Shown: positions 8,442 to 17,212, numbered from the stretch's first letter. The stretch is 64,000 bases of DNA from Micromonospora lupini (GCF_026342015.1 NZ_JAPENL010000002.1:1927001-1991000), one strand, 5' to 3'. Program-made: numbers and translations. The notes: a model not told the origin generated them from the letters alone.

Positions 8442-9740
8442 GTGAGCACCGTCGCGCTCAAAGATGTGACCAAGATTTTCAAGGACGGCACGTTGGCCGT
8501 CGACAGCATAAATCTGGATGTGAACGACGGCGAGTTCATGGTGCTGCTGGGGCCATCCGGCTGCGGCAAGTCCACAGTGCTGCGGATGATCGCCGGTCTG
8601 GAGGACCCGACACAGGGCGCGGTGCTGCTGGACGGGGAGCTGGCGAACGACCTGCCGCCACGCGATCGCAAGATCGCGATGGTCTTCCAGGACTTCGCGC
8701 TCTATCCGCACATGACCGTCGGCGACAACATCGCCTTTCCGCTGCGGCTGGCCGGCGTGGAACCCGAGCCACGCGGTGAGCGGGTCACCGACGTGGCCAG
8801 CGCCCTGGGCATCAGCGACGTGCTCGCCCGCAAGCCGGGCCAGCTCTCCGGTGGCCAGCGCCAGCGCGTCGCCATGGGCCGCGCGATCGTCCGACGGCCC
8901 GGACTGTTCCTGATGGACGAGCCCCTGTCGAACCTGGACAGTGGGCTGCGCGCCGAGCTGCGCGCGGAGATCTCCGGGCTGACCCGCGAGCTGGGCGTCA
9001 CCACCGTCTACGTCACCCACGACCAGGCCGAGGCGCTGACCATGGCCGACCGGGTGGCCATCATGCGCCGGGGGGTGCTCCAGGACGTGGGCACACCCAC
9101 CCAGGTGTACGGCCGCCCGGCGACGCTCTACGTGGCCGCCTTCCTGGGCAGCCCCCGGATGAACCTGCTGGAGGCGTCGGTCTACGTCCACCTCGACAGG
9201 TACGTCACGCTCAACCTCGGTGACCAGTCGCTCTACCTGCCGTGGAACGACATCCGCAGCCGGGCGGTGGCGCACTACCACGGTGAGCGGATCGTGGTCG
9301 GGATGCGGGCCGAGGCGCTCACCCCGGTCGCCCCGGACAGCCCCGGTGACGTGCTGCGCGGCCGGATCCGCTACCTGGAGCACCACGGGCACGAGTCGTT
9401 GGCGTTCCTCGACATCGGTGCGACCGCGATCATGGTGGACGAGATGGGCGCGCCCCTGGACCCGCCGCCTGTGGGCCAGCGAGGACTGCGCCGGTTCGGC
9501 GCGGTCATGCAGCGGCTCACCGGCAAACCGGTAGAGCCCGAGGAGCCGTCGAACGGCGCCGCGCGGACCAGCGTCCTCCCCGACCCGGGCCGGCACCACC
9601 GCCGCCCGGCGGAGCTGGCGGTGCGGCTGGCGCCGTACCCGGCGGTCACCGCCGGCCACCCGCTCGCCGTGTCGGTTCGGATGGACGCGCTGCACTTCTT
9701 CGACGAGCGCGGTGCCCGGATCGACGTGGGTTGGCGGTGA
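8442..9740 (+). CDS. MsmK/UgpC-type ABC transporter ATP-binding protein (orphan)
   Basis: A 432-aa ATPase of the carbohydrate-uptake CUT1 type: Walker A GPSGCGKST, LSGGQRQR signature, Walker B LFLMDEPLSNLD, H-loop YVTHDQAEA, then a TOBE-like regulatory region and a long C-terminal extension. GTG 8442 is preferred to GTG 8436 because the GGGGGAGG ribosome site ends at 8436. No binding protein or permease lies nearby. MsmK/MsiK/MsmX proteins are known to serve several distant sugar importers, and that role fits here. The phosphorylase genes downstream (11.5-14.6 kb) make alpha-glucosides a plausible substrate, by inference only. The 131-bp gap before it holds no evident gene. Confidence 0.9.
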   Translation: MSTVALKDVTKIFKDGTLAVDSINLDVNDGEFMVLLGPSGCGKSTVLRMIAGLEDPTQGAVLLDGELANDLPPRDRKIAMVFQDFALYPHMTVGDNIAFPLRLAGVEPEPRGERVTDVASALGISDVLARKPGQLSGGQRQRVAMGRAIVRRPGLFLMDEPLSNLDSGLRAELRAEISGLTRELGVTTVYVTHDQAEALTMADRVAIMRRGVLQDVGTPTQVYGRPATLYVAAFLGSPRMNLLEASVYVHLDRYVTLNLGDQSLYLPWNDIRSRAVAHYHGERIVVGMRAEALTPVAPDSPGDVLRGRIRYLEHHGHESLAFLDIGATAIMVDEMGAPLDPPPVGQRGLRRFGAVMQRLTGKPVEPEEPSNGAARTSVLPDPGRHHRRPAELAVRLAPYPAVTAGHPLAVSVRMDALHFFDERGARIDVGWR

Positions 9741-9763
9741 CGCCACGCCGCGACGGGGTGGCG
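9741..9763 (+). terminator. Possible hairpin terminator
   Basis: CGCCAC and GTGGCG pair immediately after the stop codon of the ATPase gene, with a further CCG/CGG pair inside. No T-run follows. The stem is short, so the assignment is tentative. Confidence 0.4.
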
Positions 9764-9833
9764 GGACGGCCGTCCGGTGTCCTACCGTCTGCCCACCTAG
9801 TCCAGTATGTGACACACCGAGAGGGGTACACCC

Positions 9834-10883
9834 GTGTCGGGTGACCGTCCCAGCCCGCTCGTCATCGAGCGCATCCTGCGCGACAGGCAGGGCATCTGGC
9901 AGCAGATCGTGGCCGAGGGCGACCTCAACGCCCTGACCGGGCGGATGCTGGCCAGCTCCGCCGTCGCGCTCGCCTGCTACGGGGCGGTGCTCGGGGCGTT
10001 CCACAGCCCGTTGATGGCGCTCACGTCCGCGCTGAAGCTGCCACTGCTCTTCCTGGTCACGCTCGCCATCTGCCTGCCCACGCTCTACCTGTTCAACCTG
10101 GTGTTCGGCGCCCGGCTGTCGGTGCGCCAGTCGCTGGCGCTGGTGATGGTCGCGATCACGGTCACCTCGATGCTGGCGGTGGCGTTCGCGCCGATCAGCC
10201 TCTTCTTCCTGATCACCGCGCCCGACTACGGCTTCTTCAAGCTGCTGAACGTGGCGATCCTGACGCTGTCGGCGCTTGTCGGATTGCGTTTCCTGACCGG
10301 CGGGATGCAGGTGCTCAACGACCACGGCCTGCTCGCCCCGGCGACGAGCAACGCCCCGGCCCAGGCCCACGCCCCGGCCGCCGTGCCCGCCGGCGCGGTT
10401 CCGGCAACGGTGCCCGCCGACGCCGTGCCAGCCACGGTGCCCGCCGGGTCGGCCGGTGGGGTCGCCGAGCCGGTCGCCGTGCCGGCCGGAGCGGCTGCCG
10501 CGTCGACGGCGAACGGCGGCGCACCCGACGCCACGACCGCCACGCCCGCCCCGGCCGCCCCGGGGCAGGCCCCGGCACACGTTCCGGCGCAGTGGAGCGG
10601 TCAGCCGGCCGCCGCCTCGTTCCCACCCGGCATGATGCCGCCCGGCTACCCCGCCGCGCAGCGCCCGTGGGGCACCCCGCCGGTCCGGCGTGGCGAGCCG
10701 ACGCAGCGGCCGGCCAGCATGACGCTGCTCTACATCTGGATTCTGCTCTTCGGGTTCGTCGGCACCCAGTTGGCGTGGACGCTGCGTCCGTTCTTCGGTG
10801 ACCCGGACAAGGACTTCTCGCTCTTCCGCAGCATCGACGGCAACTTCTATGCCGAGATCCTGCGGACGATCGCCAACCTCTGA
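9834..10883 (+). CDS. Actinobacterial membrane protein with Ala/Pro/Val-rich repeat segment
   Basis: A 349-aa protein of unknown function. GTG 9834 follows GAGAGGGG. Residues 35-160 hold about four transmembrane helices. Residues 165-260 are low complexity, built on repeats such as VPAGAVPATVPADAVPAT, followed by a Pro/Gly-rich stretch. A final helix (ASMTLLYIWILLFGFVGTQLAWTL) precedes a polar tail ending FYAEILRTIANL. A membrane-anchored protein with a flexible loop is what the sequence shows; the family is not one I can name. Confidence 0.75.
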   Translation: MSGDRPSPLVIERILRDRQGIWQQIVAEGDLNALTGRMLASSAVALACYGAVLGAFHSPLMALTSALKLPLLFLVTLAICLPTLYLFNLVFGARLSVRQSLALVMVAITVTSMLAVAFAPISLFFLITAPDYGFFKLLNVAILTLSALVGLRFLTGGMQVLNDHGLLAPATSNAPAQAHAPAAVPAGAVPATVPADAVPATVPAGSAGGVAEPVAVPAGAAAASTANGGAPDATTATPAPAAPGQAPAHVPAQWSGQPAAASFPPGMMPPGYPAAQRPWGTPPVRRGEPTQRPASMTLLYIWILLFGFVGTQLAWTLRPFFGDPDKDFSLFRSIDGNFYAEILRTIANL

Positions 10884-10910
10884 CCCGTCTGCGGCCGGAG
10901 AAAACCCTGG

Positions 10911-10939
10911 TTGCCGCCCTGGTTACCGAGAAGTAACGT
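10911..10939 (+). promoter_or_regulatory. Promoter -35 TTGCCG / -10 TAACGT
   Basis: TTGCCG (10911-10916) and TAACGT (10934-10939) are separated by exactly 17 bp. The -10 ends six bases before the ATG of the next gene, which has no ribosome site, so the transcript is probably leaderless, as is common in actinobacteria. Confidence 0.6.
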
Positions 10940-10945
10940 CGGGCC

Positions 10946-11410
10946 ATGACCATCGACTCCCGCCAGGTGGCGGCCGGCATCCTGGAAGCGGTGCCGTTCG
11001 CCCGTACGCTCGGCATCGAATTCGTCGAGGTGGCACCGGAGGCGGACGGCGGGGTGCGGGCCGTCGTCCGACTCCCCGACACGCCGGCCACCCACAACCA
11101 CGTCGGCGGTCCGCACGCCGGGGCGATGTTCACGCTCGGTGAGACGGCTTCCGGCGCGGTCGTGCTGGCCGCCTTCGGGCAGCTGCTCGACCGGGCCGTG
11201 CCGCTCGCCGTCCGGGCCGAGATCGCCTACCGCAAGCTGGCTCGGGGGCCGGTGCTGGCCACCGCGCGGCTCGGGCGGCCCGCCCCGGAGGTGATCGCCG
11301 AGCTGGAGGCCGGTCGTCGGCCCGAGTTCGCCGTCGAGGTGGAGATCGCCACCGAGGACGGCACACCCACCTCGGCGCTGACGGTGATCTGGACGCTGCG
11401 GCCGAACTGA
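10946..11410 (+). CDS. Hotdog-fold thioesterase-like protein (DUF4442 type)
   Basis: A 154-aa cytosolic protein with a single hotdog domain: conserved HNHVGGPHAGAMFTLGETASG helix region and the strand RAEIAYRKLARGPV. Length and motif fit DUF4442/PaaI-like proteins, which generally hydrolyse acyl-CoA thioesters or bind acyl groups. The substrate is unknown. It is a single gene, apparently translated from a leaderless mRNA (TANNNT element six bases before the ATG). Confidence 0.8.
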   Translation: MTIDSRQVAAGILEAVPFARTLGIEFVEVAPEADGGVRAVVRLPDTPATHNHVGGPHAGAMFTLGETASGAVVLAAFGQLLDRAVPLAVRAEIAYRKLARGPVLATARLGRPAPEVIAELEAGRRPEFAVEVEIATEDGTPTSALTVIWTLRPN

Positions 11411-11437
11411 CCCGCGTCGTGGGCGGCCGAAAACGGG

Positions 11438-11465
11438 TTTGCGGGCCCTGCCGGGTGGTTAGATT
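11438..11465 (+). promoter_or_regulatory. Possible leaderless promoter of pgmB/GH65 operon
   Basis: TTTGCG (11438-11443) and TAGATT (11460-11465) are spaced by 16 bp. The -10 ends six bases before the GTG start of the phosphoglucomutase gene, and no ribosome site is visible. Confidence 0.45.
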
Positions 11466-11471
11466 CGTACC

Positions 11472-12278
11472 GTGCTGGGCCTACCTGCTCATGTGACCGC
11501 CTGTCTCTTCGATCTGGACGGTGTGCTGACGCAGACCGCCCGGGTGCACAACGCCGCCTGGACGAAGACGTTCGACGAGTTCCTGCGGCAACGCGCCACG
11601 GCGACCGGAGAACCCTTCCAGCCGTTCGACCCCGGCCCGGACTACAACCGCTACGTCGACGGCCGCCCCCGCGCCGACGGCGTCCGGTCGTTCCTCGCCT
11701 CCCGGGGGATCGTTCTCCCCGAGGGCAGCCCGGACGACCCACCGGACGCCGACACCGTCAACGGCGTCGGCAACCGCAAGAACGTCCTGCTGCTGGAACA
11801 GCTACGCACCGCAGGCGTCGAGGTCTACCCGGGCTCGGTGCGCTACCTGAAGGCGGCGACCGCCGCCGGGCTGCGTCGGGCGGTGGTCACCGCGAGTGCC
11901 AACGGGCGCGAGGTGGTCGCCGCGGCCGGCCTGGAGGCCATGCTTGAGGCGCGCGTCGACGGGCTCGTAGCGCGCGAGCAGAAGCTGCGCGGCAAGCCGC
12001 AACCCGACACCTTCCTGGCCGGGGCGAAGATCCTCGGCGTGGACCCGGCCCAGGCCGCAGTCTTCGAGGACGCGCTCTCCGGGGTGGCCGCCGGCCGGGC
12101 CGGTGGCTTCGGGTACGTGGTCGGTGTCGACCGGGTGGGGCAGGCAGACGAACTGCTCGCACACGGCGCCGACATCGTCGTCAAGGACCTCGCGGACCTG
12201 CTCGACGCCGGCGACGCCGCCCCGCCGGCGCCGCGCACACCCGGCCAGGCGCCGACCGGCGAGCGGGGCCTCGCGTGA
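11472..12278 (+). CDS. pgmB: Beta-phosphoglucomutase family HAD hydrolase
   Basis: A 268-aa HAD-IA protein. The nucleophile motif is FDLDGVLTQT (Asp14 nucleophile, Asp16 acid/base), with HNAAW in the cap and FEDALSGVAAGRAGGFGYVVGV as motif IV. The cap with ADGVRSFLASRG matches beta-phosphoglucomutases, which convert beta-glucose-1-phosphate to glucose-6-phosphate. Its stop overlaps the GTG start of the GH65 phosphorylase (GTGA). This is the classical pairing, since that enzyme releases beta-glucose-1-phosphate. Function is therefore well supported by sequence and context. Confidence 0.9.
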   Translation: MLGLPAHVTACLFDLDGVLTQTARVHNAAWTKTFDEFLRQRATATGEPFQPFDPGPDYNRYVDGRPRADGVRSFLASRGIVLPEGSPDDPPDADTVNGVGNRKNVLLLEQLRTAGVEVYPGSVRYLKAATAAGLRRAVVTASANGREVVAAAGLEAMLEARVDGLVAREQKLRGKPQPDTFLAGAKILGVDPAQAAVFEDALSGVAAGRAGGFGYVVGVDRVGQADELLAHGADIVVKDLADLLDAGDAAPPAPRTPGQAPTGERGLA

Positions 12279-14647
12279 TCCGGGAACGGGCCTATCCCGT
12301 CGAGCCGTGGCACATCCGGGAGACCCGCCTGGACATGGACGTGCTGGCCCAGTCGGAGTCGGTCTTCGCGCTCTCCAACGGGCACGTCGGGCTGCGCGGC
12401 AACCTCGACGAGGGCGAGCCGCACGGCCTGCCCGGCACCTACCTCAACTCGTTCTACGAGCTGCGCCCGCTGCCGTACGCGGAGGCCGGCTACGGGTTCC
12501 CCGAGTCCGGGCAGACCATAGTCAACGTCACCAACGGCAAGCTGATCCGGCTCCTCGTCGACGACGAACCACTCGACGTCCGCTACGGCGAGCTGCTGTC
12601 CCACGAGCGGATCCTCGACATGCGAGCCGGCACCCTGCACCGGGAGCTGCACTGGCGCTCCCCGGCCGGCCGCGAGGTCAAGGTCCGCAGCACCCGGCTC
12701 GTGTCGTTCACCCAGCGGTCGGTCGCCGCGATCAGCTACGAGGTGGAGGCCGTCGACCGCCCGCTGCGGCTGATCGTCCAGTCCGAACTGGTCGCCAACG
12801 AGTCACTGCCGGCGCAGAGCAAGGACCCCCGGGTCGCGGCCGTGCTGGAGTCGCCGTTGCAGGCCGAGGAGGAGCTGACCACCCCGGACGGCGGGTTGCT
12901 GCTCCACCGCACCAAGGTCTCCGGGCTGCGGGTGGCCGCCGCCATGGAGCACGAGGTGCACGGTCCGGACCACACCACAATCGAGTCCGAGGGGTACGAG
13001 GACTGGGTGCGCACCACCATCGGCTGCATCCTCAAGCCCGGCGAGAAGCTGCGGGTGGTCAAGTACCTGACGTACGGCTGGTCCAGCCGCCGTTCGCTGC
13101 CCGCGCTCCGCGACCAGGTCGGCGCGGCGCTGGCCGGGGCCCGCCTGGACGGCTGGGACGGGCTGCACCGGGAGCAGCGCAACTACCTCGACGAGTTCTG
13201 GGACGCGGCGGACGTGCTTGTCGAAGGCGATCCGGAGATCCAGCAGGCCGTGCGGTTCGGTCTGTTCCACGTGCTCCAGGCCGGGGCCCGTGCCGAGCAG
13301 CGACCGATCTCGGCGAAGGGCCTAACCGGCCCCGGTTACGACGGGCACGCCTTCTGGGACACCGAGATGTTCGTCCTGCCGGTGCTCACGTACACCCAGC
13401 CCAGCGCGGTGCGTAGCGCCCTGCAGTGGCGGCACAGCACGCTGGAGCTGGCCCGGGAGCGGGCCGAGACGTTGAACCTCAAGGGCGCGGCCTTCCCCTG
13501 GCGGACCATCGAGGGACCGGAGTCCTCCGGGTACTGGCCGGCCGGCACTGCGGCGTTCCACATCGGCGCCGACATCGCCGACGCCGTGCGCCGGTACGTG
13601 CTTGTCACCGGAGACACCGACACCGAGCGGGAGATCGGGCTGGAGTTGCTTGTCGAGACCGCCCGGCTGTGGCGTTCGATCGGGCACCACGACCGGCACG
13701 GCCGCTTCCACATCGACGGGGTCACCGGCCCCGACGAGTACACCGCGGTGAAGAACGACAACATCTACACCAACCTGATGGCGCAGCGGAACCTGTTGAC
13801 CGCCGCCGAGGTGGTGATGCGCTACCGGGACGAGGCGTTCCACCTCGGGGTCACCGACGAGGAGGCGGCGAGCTGGCGGGACGCGGCCACCTCGATGCAC
13901 GTGCCGTACGACGACGAGTTGGACGTGCACCAGCAGGTGGAGGGGTTCACCCGGCTCCAGGAGTGGGACTTCCCGCACACGCCCGCCGAGAAGTACCCGC
14001 TGCTGCTGCACTACCCGTACTTCGAGCTGTACCGGAAGCAGGTCGTCAAGCAGGCCGATCTGGTCCTGGCGATGCACTGGCGGGGGGACGCGTTCACCCC
14101 CGAACAGAAGGTGCGCAACTTCCTCTACTACGAACGGCGGACGGTGCGGGACTCGTCGCTGTCGGCCTGCACCCAGTCGGTGCTCGCCGCCGAGGTGGGT
14201 CATCCCGACCTGGCGCACATCTACCTGCGCGAGGCCGCGCTGATGGACCTGCACGACCTCAACGAGAACACCCGCGACGGCGTGCACATGGCCTCGCTGG
14301 CCGGCGCATGGCTCGCCCTGGTCAGCGGGTTCGGCGGCCTGCGCGACCACGACGGCGAACTGTCGTTCGCGCCTCGGCTCTCCAGCCGGCTCAGTCGCCT
14401 GGAGTTCTCCCTCCAGTGGCGCGGGCTGGCGCTGCGGGTGGACGTCCGGCCGCACCAGACGACGTACTCGCTGCGCCACGGCGGCCCGGACGACGTGGTG
14501 GAGCTGCGCCACCACGACCAGATGCTGCGGGTCACCTGCCACGAACCGGTGACCGTGCCCGTTCCGCCGGCCGAGCCGTCGGGTCCGCCGCCGGAGCAGC
14601 CGCCGGGCCGGTCGCCGCTGCTCCGGTTGCCCGAGCACGAGCAGTGA
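12275..14647 (+). CDS. Glycoside hydrolase family 65 disaccharide phosphorylase
   Basis: At 790 aa it has the GH65 layout: N-terminal beta-sandwich (YPVEPWHIRETRLDMD), helical linker, (alpha/alpha)6 catalytic barrel and a small C-terminal beta domain. The catalytic acid Glu488 lies in GVTGPDEYTAVKND, and RPISAKGLTGPGYDGHAFWDTE forms part of the active site. GH65 enzymes phosphorolyse alpha-glucosides such as maltose, trehalose or kojibiose. Which one cannot be told from sequence by eye. Coupling to beta-phosphoglucomutase channels the product into glycolysis. A strong hairpin terminator follows the stop. Confidence 0.93.
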   Translation: MIRERAYPVEPWHIRETRLDMDVLAQSESVFALSNGHVGLRGNLDEGEPHGLPGTYLNSFYELRPLPYAEAGYGFPESGQTIVNVTNGKLIRLLVDDEPLDVRYGELLSHERILDMRAGTLHRELHWRSPAGREVKVRSTRLVSFTQRSVAAISYEVEAVDRPLRLIVQSELVANESLPAQSKDPRVAAVLESPLQAEEELTTPDGGLLLHRTKVSGLRVAAAMEHEVHGPDHTTIESEGYEDWVRTTIGCILKPGEKLRVVKYLTYGWSSRRSLPALRDQVGAALAGARLDGWDGLHREQRNYLDEFWDAADVLVEGDPEIQQAVRFGLFHVLQAGARAEQRPISAKGLTGPGYDGHAFWDTEMFVLPVLTYTQPSAVRSALQWRHSTLELARERAETLNLKGAAFPWRTIEGPESSGYWPAGTAAFHIGADIADAVRRYVLVTGDTDTEREIGLELLVETARLWRSIGHHDRHGRFHIDGVTGPDEYTAVKNDNIYTNLMAQRNLLTAAEVVMRYRDEAFHLGVTDEEAASWRDAATSMHVPYDDELDVHQQVEGFTRLQEWDFPHTPAEKYPLLLHYPYFELYRKQVVKQADLVLAMHWRGDAFTPEQKVRNFLYYERRTVRDSSLSACTQSVLAAEVGHPDLAHIYLREAALMDLHDLNENTRDGVHMASLAGAWLALVSGFGGLRDHDGELSFAPRLSSRLSRLEFSLQWRGLALRVDVRPHQTTYSLRHGGPDDVVELRHHDQMLRVTCHEPVTVPVPPAEPSGPPPEQPPGRSPLLRLPEHEQ

Positions 14648-14679
14648 CGGCCGGGGCGGGAGTGGTCCCGCCCCGGCCG
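14648..14679. terminator. Bidirectional hairpin terminator
   Basis: A perfect 14-bp stem (CGGCCGGGGCGGGA / TCCCGCCCCGGCCG) with a GTGG loop lies directly after the GH65 stop and just before the end of the convergent small gene on the other strand. Confidence 0.85.
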
Positions 14680-14692
14680 TCGTACGCGTACG

Positions 14693-14872
14693 TCAGATCG
14701 GCTCGCCTGTCGACGGGCGTCCGATCGCGTCCCGGGGCGCGGCCGCCTTGGGATCGTCGGGCAGCCGGGCCGAGGCGGCCTGGTCCCCGAAGTCCTGGTC
14801 GCGCTCGGCGTCCTGTTCACGCTGGGCGCGTTCGGTCATCTGCTGCTGCCGGGAAATCTGCTGCTTGGCCAT
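14693..14872 (-). CDS. Small hydrophilic protein of unknown function
   Basis: ATG 14872, preceded by a GAGGA ribosome site, gives 59 aa beginning MAKQQISRQQQMTERAQREQ. It is rich in Gln, Arg and Asp, has no Cys and no membrane segment, and looks largely disordered or helical. It ends against the shared terminator of the GH65 gene. I do not recognise a family. The good ribosome site, the low-Gly amino acid usage and the terminator support a real gene. Confidence 0.6.
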   Translation of the reverse strand: MAKQQISRQQQMTERAQREQDAERDQDFGDQAASARLPDDPKAAAPRDAIGRPSTGEPI

Positions 14873-15010
14873 CGTGATCCTCGCGATCCGTCGGGGCGCC
14901 GTGCGCCTACACGGTCTGCGGTCGGTCGTCGCGTACCCGGCGGCCCACCCGGCAAACACCGCGTCCCGGGGCGGCGCGACCGGGCGCGGGCGGCCCGGCA
15001 GGTGACCCGA

Positions 15011-15103
15011 CGCGTGTGTGACGCGGCGAGCATCAGGGCGCGTGTGGTGGCGCGGCGGGCGCGTGCGGCGCGGCGAGCGTCGGGCGCGCGTGCGACGCGG
15101 CGG
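15011..15103. repeat. Degenerate GC-rich repeats between divergent genes
   Basis: Four imperfect copies of GCGYGTGYGRCGCGGCGRGC (starting near 15011, 15039, 15061 and 15085) occupy the gap between the small minus-strand gene and the hydrolase gene. The rest of 14873-15144 shows no gene. Confidence 0.5.
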
Positions 15104-15144
15104 CCGGGGTAAGCGGGCCGGAGGCGAGCACGTGGAGGTGCGGC

Positions 15145-15822
15145 ATGGACGAGCAACGCAGCACGGTGACCATTCCGGTCCGGGACGCGCAACTTCCCGC
15201 CGATCTGATGCTTCCCGCCGAGCCGGTCGGCGTGGTGCTGTTCGCCCATGGCAGCGGCAGCTCGCGGCACAGCCCGCGCAACGTCGCGGTGGCCCGGACG
15301 CTTACCGGTCGCGGCTTCGCGACCGTGCTTGTGGATCTGCTCACCCCCGCCGAGGACGAAGTGGACACGCGTACCGCAGAACTGCGGTTCGACATCGGGA
15401 TGTTGGCCAGCCGGTTGGCCGGGATCGTCGACTGGTTGGCGGCCGAACGCCCCGCCGGTGACGTGCCGATCGGTCTCTTCGGTGCCAGCACGGGTGCTGC
15501 CGCGGCGCTGGTCGCGGTCGCGTCCCGCGCCGACCGGGTGGGCGCGGTGGTCTCCCGGGGCGGCCGACCCGACCTTGCCGGCGCCGCTCTGGCCCAGGTG
15601 CGTACCCCGACGCTGCTGCTGGTCGGCGGCCTGGACGAGGAAGTGATCTCGCTCAACGAGCGGGCGCTCGCCGAGCTGGGCGACGTCGGCGAGCTGCGGG
15701 TGGTGCCGGGGGCCACCCACCTCTTCGAGGAGCCCGGCGCGCTCGACCAGGTCGCCGACCACGCCGGCGCCTGGTTCACCACCCAGCTCGTCCGGACGAC
15801 CGCCGCGCCGCGCCGCTCGTGA
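15145..15822 (+). CDS. Alpha/beta hydrolase, dienelactone-hydrolase-like
   Basis: A 225-aa cytosolic protein. GGAGGTG lies four bases before the ATG. Motifs: VVLFAHGSGSSRHSPRN (oxyanion region), nucleophile elbow GASTGAAAAL, acid region LLVGGLDEEV and catalytic His in GATHLFEEPGALDQV. This form (GSGSSRHSPRN) is typical of actinobacterial hydrolases often annotated as dienelactone hydrolase or found fused to phosphoribosyltransferases. The substrate is unknown. It converges on the AI-2E transporter gene with only 19 bp between stops. Confidence 0.85.
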   Translation: MDEQRSTVTIPVRDAQLPADLMLPAEPVGVVLFAHGSGSSRHSPRNVAVARTLTGRGFATVLVDLLTPAEDEVDTRTAELRFDIGMLASRLAGIVDWLAAERPAGDVPIGLFGASTGAAAALVAVASRADRVGAVVSRGGRPDLAGAALAQVRTPTLLLVGGLDEEVISLNERALAELGDVGELRVVPGATHLFEEPGALDQVADHAGAWFTTQLVRTTAAPRRS

Positions 15823-15838
15823 GCGACGCGGCGCGCCG
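15803..15838. terminator. Imperfect GC hairpin between convergent genes
   Basis: GCGCCGCTCG pairs with CGACGCGGCGC with one bulged base, spanning the hydrolase stop codon and the 19-bp gap to the convergent transporter gene. The loop is very short. Plausible shared terminator, low certainty. Confidence 0.35.
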
Positions 15839-15841
15839 CCT

Positions 15842-17029
15842 TCAGGAGCGTGCCGGCGCGTCGGTGGTGGAGCGGCGGCGCTGGACGGTGTCGATGATCC
15901 GCCAGAGGACGGCGGTGATCGGGACGCTGACGAAGGCGCCGGCGATGCCCGCGATGAGGGTGCCGGCGGTGACCGCCACCAGGATCACGGCCGGGTGCAG
16001 GCGCACCTGACGCTTCATGACCAGCGGCTCCAGCAGGTTGCCCTCGATCTGCTGCACGGCGACCACCGCCGCGAGGGTGAGCAGAGCTGTCGTCGGCCCG
16101 TTGGCAGCCAGCGCCACCAGCACCGCCACCGCGCCGGCCACCGTCGCCCCGATGATCGGTACGAAGCCGCCGAGGAAGGTGATCAGGGCCAGCGGCAGGG
16201 CCAGCGGCACCCGGAGCACCACCAGGGCCAGACCGATGCCGATGGCGTCGATCGCGGCGATGAGCATGGTGCCCCGGCTGTAGGCGCCAAGCGTCTGCCA
16301 GCCGGCCCGGCCGGCCTCGGCCACCACCGGTCGGTTCGGGCCGGTCATCCGGGACAGCGTCCAGTGCCACATCGACCGGCCGTCCTTGAGCAGGAAGAAG
16401 AGCAACACCAGGGCGAGCAGCGCGGACCCGACGACCTCGCTTGCCGTCCGGGCGCCCGCCACCGGGTCCGGAGAGCTGCCGCTGAGCCCTTCCCGGGCCT
16501 GGTCGACAAGCTTGTCGAGTTGGGCGTCGCTTACCGGCAAAGTGGACGTGACGAAGTCGCGGCTGCGGTCGAGCCCCTGGGTCAGCTCCTGACTGAGCTG
16601 ATCGAACTGGCTGGCGGTCAGGTTCCACACCAGCGCACCGACCCCCACCAGGATGCCGAGCAGCAGCAGGACTGTGAGCAGCGCGGCGAGTGCCGCGGGC
16701 AGGCGCAGGCGGCGCAGCCGGAGCAGCACCGGGTCGAGTAGCGCGGTGAGGAATATGGTGGCGGCCAGGGCGATGGCCAACGGGGCCAGCAGGACGGCGA
16801 TCCGACCCAGCAGGTAGAGCCCGGCGATGATCACCACCAGGCAGGCGCTCCACAGCACCGCGTTCCGGACCAGCCAGGGCAGCGCCGCCCACGCCTGGCG
16901 CGCGCCTGTCTCACCGGTCGCCGTGGCGCCGGCCGTGGGCGTGGTGCCTGTAGTTCCGGTCGCCGTGGTGCCGGTCGCCGTGGTGCCGGTTGTCGGCCCG
17001 GCGTCCGCCCCGGGTTCGTCTGCCGTCAT
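15842..17029 (-). CDS. AI-2E family transporter (UPF0118/PerM type)
   Basis: ATG 17029 with GAGGAGG nearby gives 395 aa; longer in-frame starts add non-conserved sequence. After a Thr/Gly tail of about 45 residues come paired helices (WLVRNAVLWSACLVVIIAGLYLL, APLAIALAATIFLTALL), a central soluble segment, and the conserved C-terminal block with FLGGFVPIIGATVAGAVAVLVAL and EGNLLEPLVMKRQVRLHP. This is the UPF0118/TqsA layout with about eight helices. Members export small molecules or ions; the substrate is unknown. The N-terminal Thr-Gly tail is encoded by a 15-bp tandem repeat (16956-16985), so its length may vary between strains. Confidence 0.88.
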   Translation of the reverse strand: MTADEPGADAGPTTGTTATGTTATGTTGTTPTAGATATGETGARQAWAALPWLVRNAVLWSACLVVIIAGLYLLGRIAVLLAPLAIALAATIFLTALLDPVLLRLRRLRLPAALAALLTVLLLLGILVGVGALVWNLTASQFDQLSQELTQGLDRSRDFVTSTLPVSDAQLDKLVDQAREGLSGSSPDPVAGARTASEVVGSALLALVLLFFLLKDGRSMWHWTLSRMTGPNRPVVAEAGRAGWQTLGAYSRGTMLIAAIDAIGIGLALVVLRVPLALPLALITFLGGFVPIIGATVAGAVAVLVALAANGPTTALLTLAAVVAVQQIEGNLLEPLVMKRQVRLHPAVILVAVTAGTLIAGIAGAFVSVPITAVLWRIIDTVQRRRSTTDAPARS

Positions 17030-17194
17030 GTCGGCCCTCCTCGATCTCGGCGAGGTCGGTACCCGGCCGGCGACGCGCCGACACCCGAATCGCGCCGGCG
17101 CTGGGCTGCCGTCGAAGTGACGGGCGTGCCACCCGCGCGGATCGTACGCCGAGACGTGCCGGTCGGCCGGCTCTTCGACATCCACGCCCGGACC

Positions 17195-17212
17195 GTCGGC
17201 GTTTGCGCCGAC
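17195..17212 (+). promoter_or_regulatory. Small hairpin upstream of MT0933-like gene
   Basis: GTCGGCG-TTTG-CGCCGAC forms a 7-bp stem about 30 bp before the ribosome site of the next gene. It could lie in the 5' untranslated region. The remainder of the 229-bp divergent gap shows nothing else recognisable. Confidence 0.35.
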
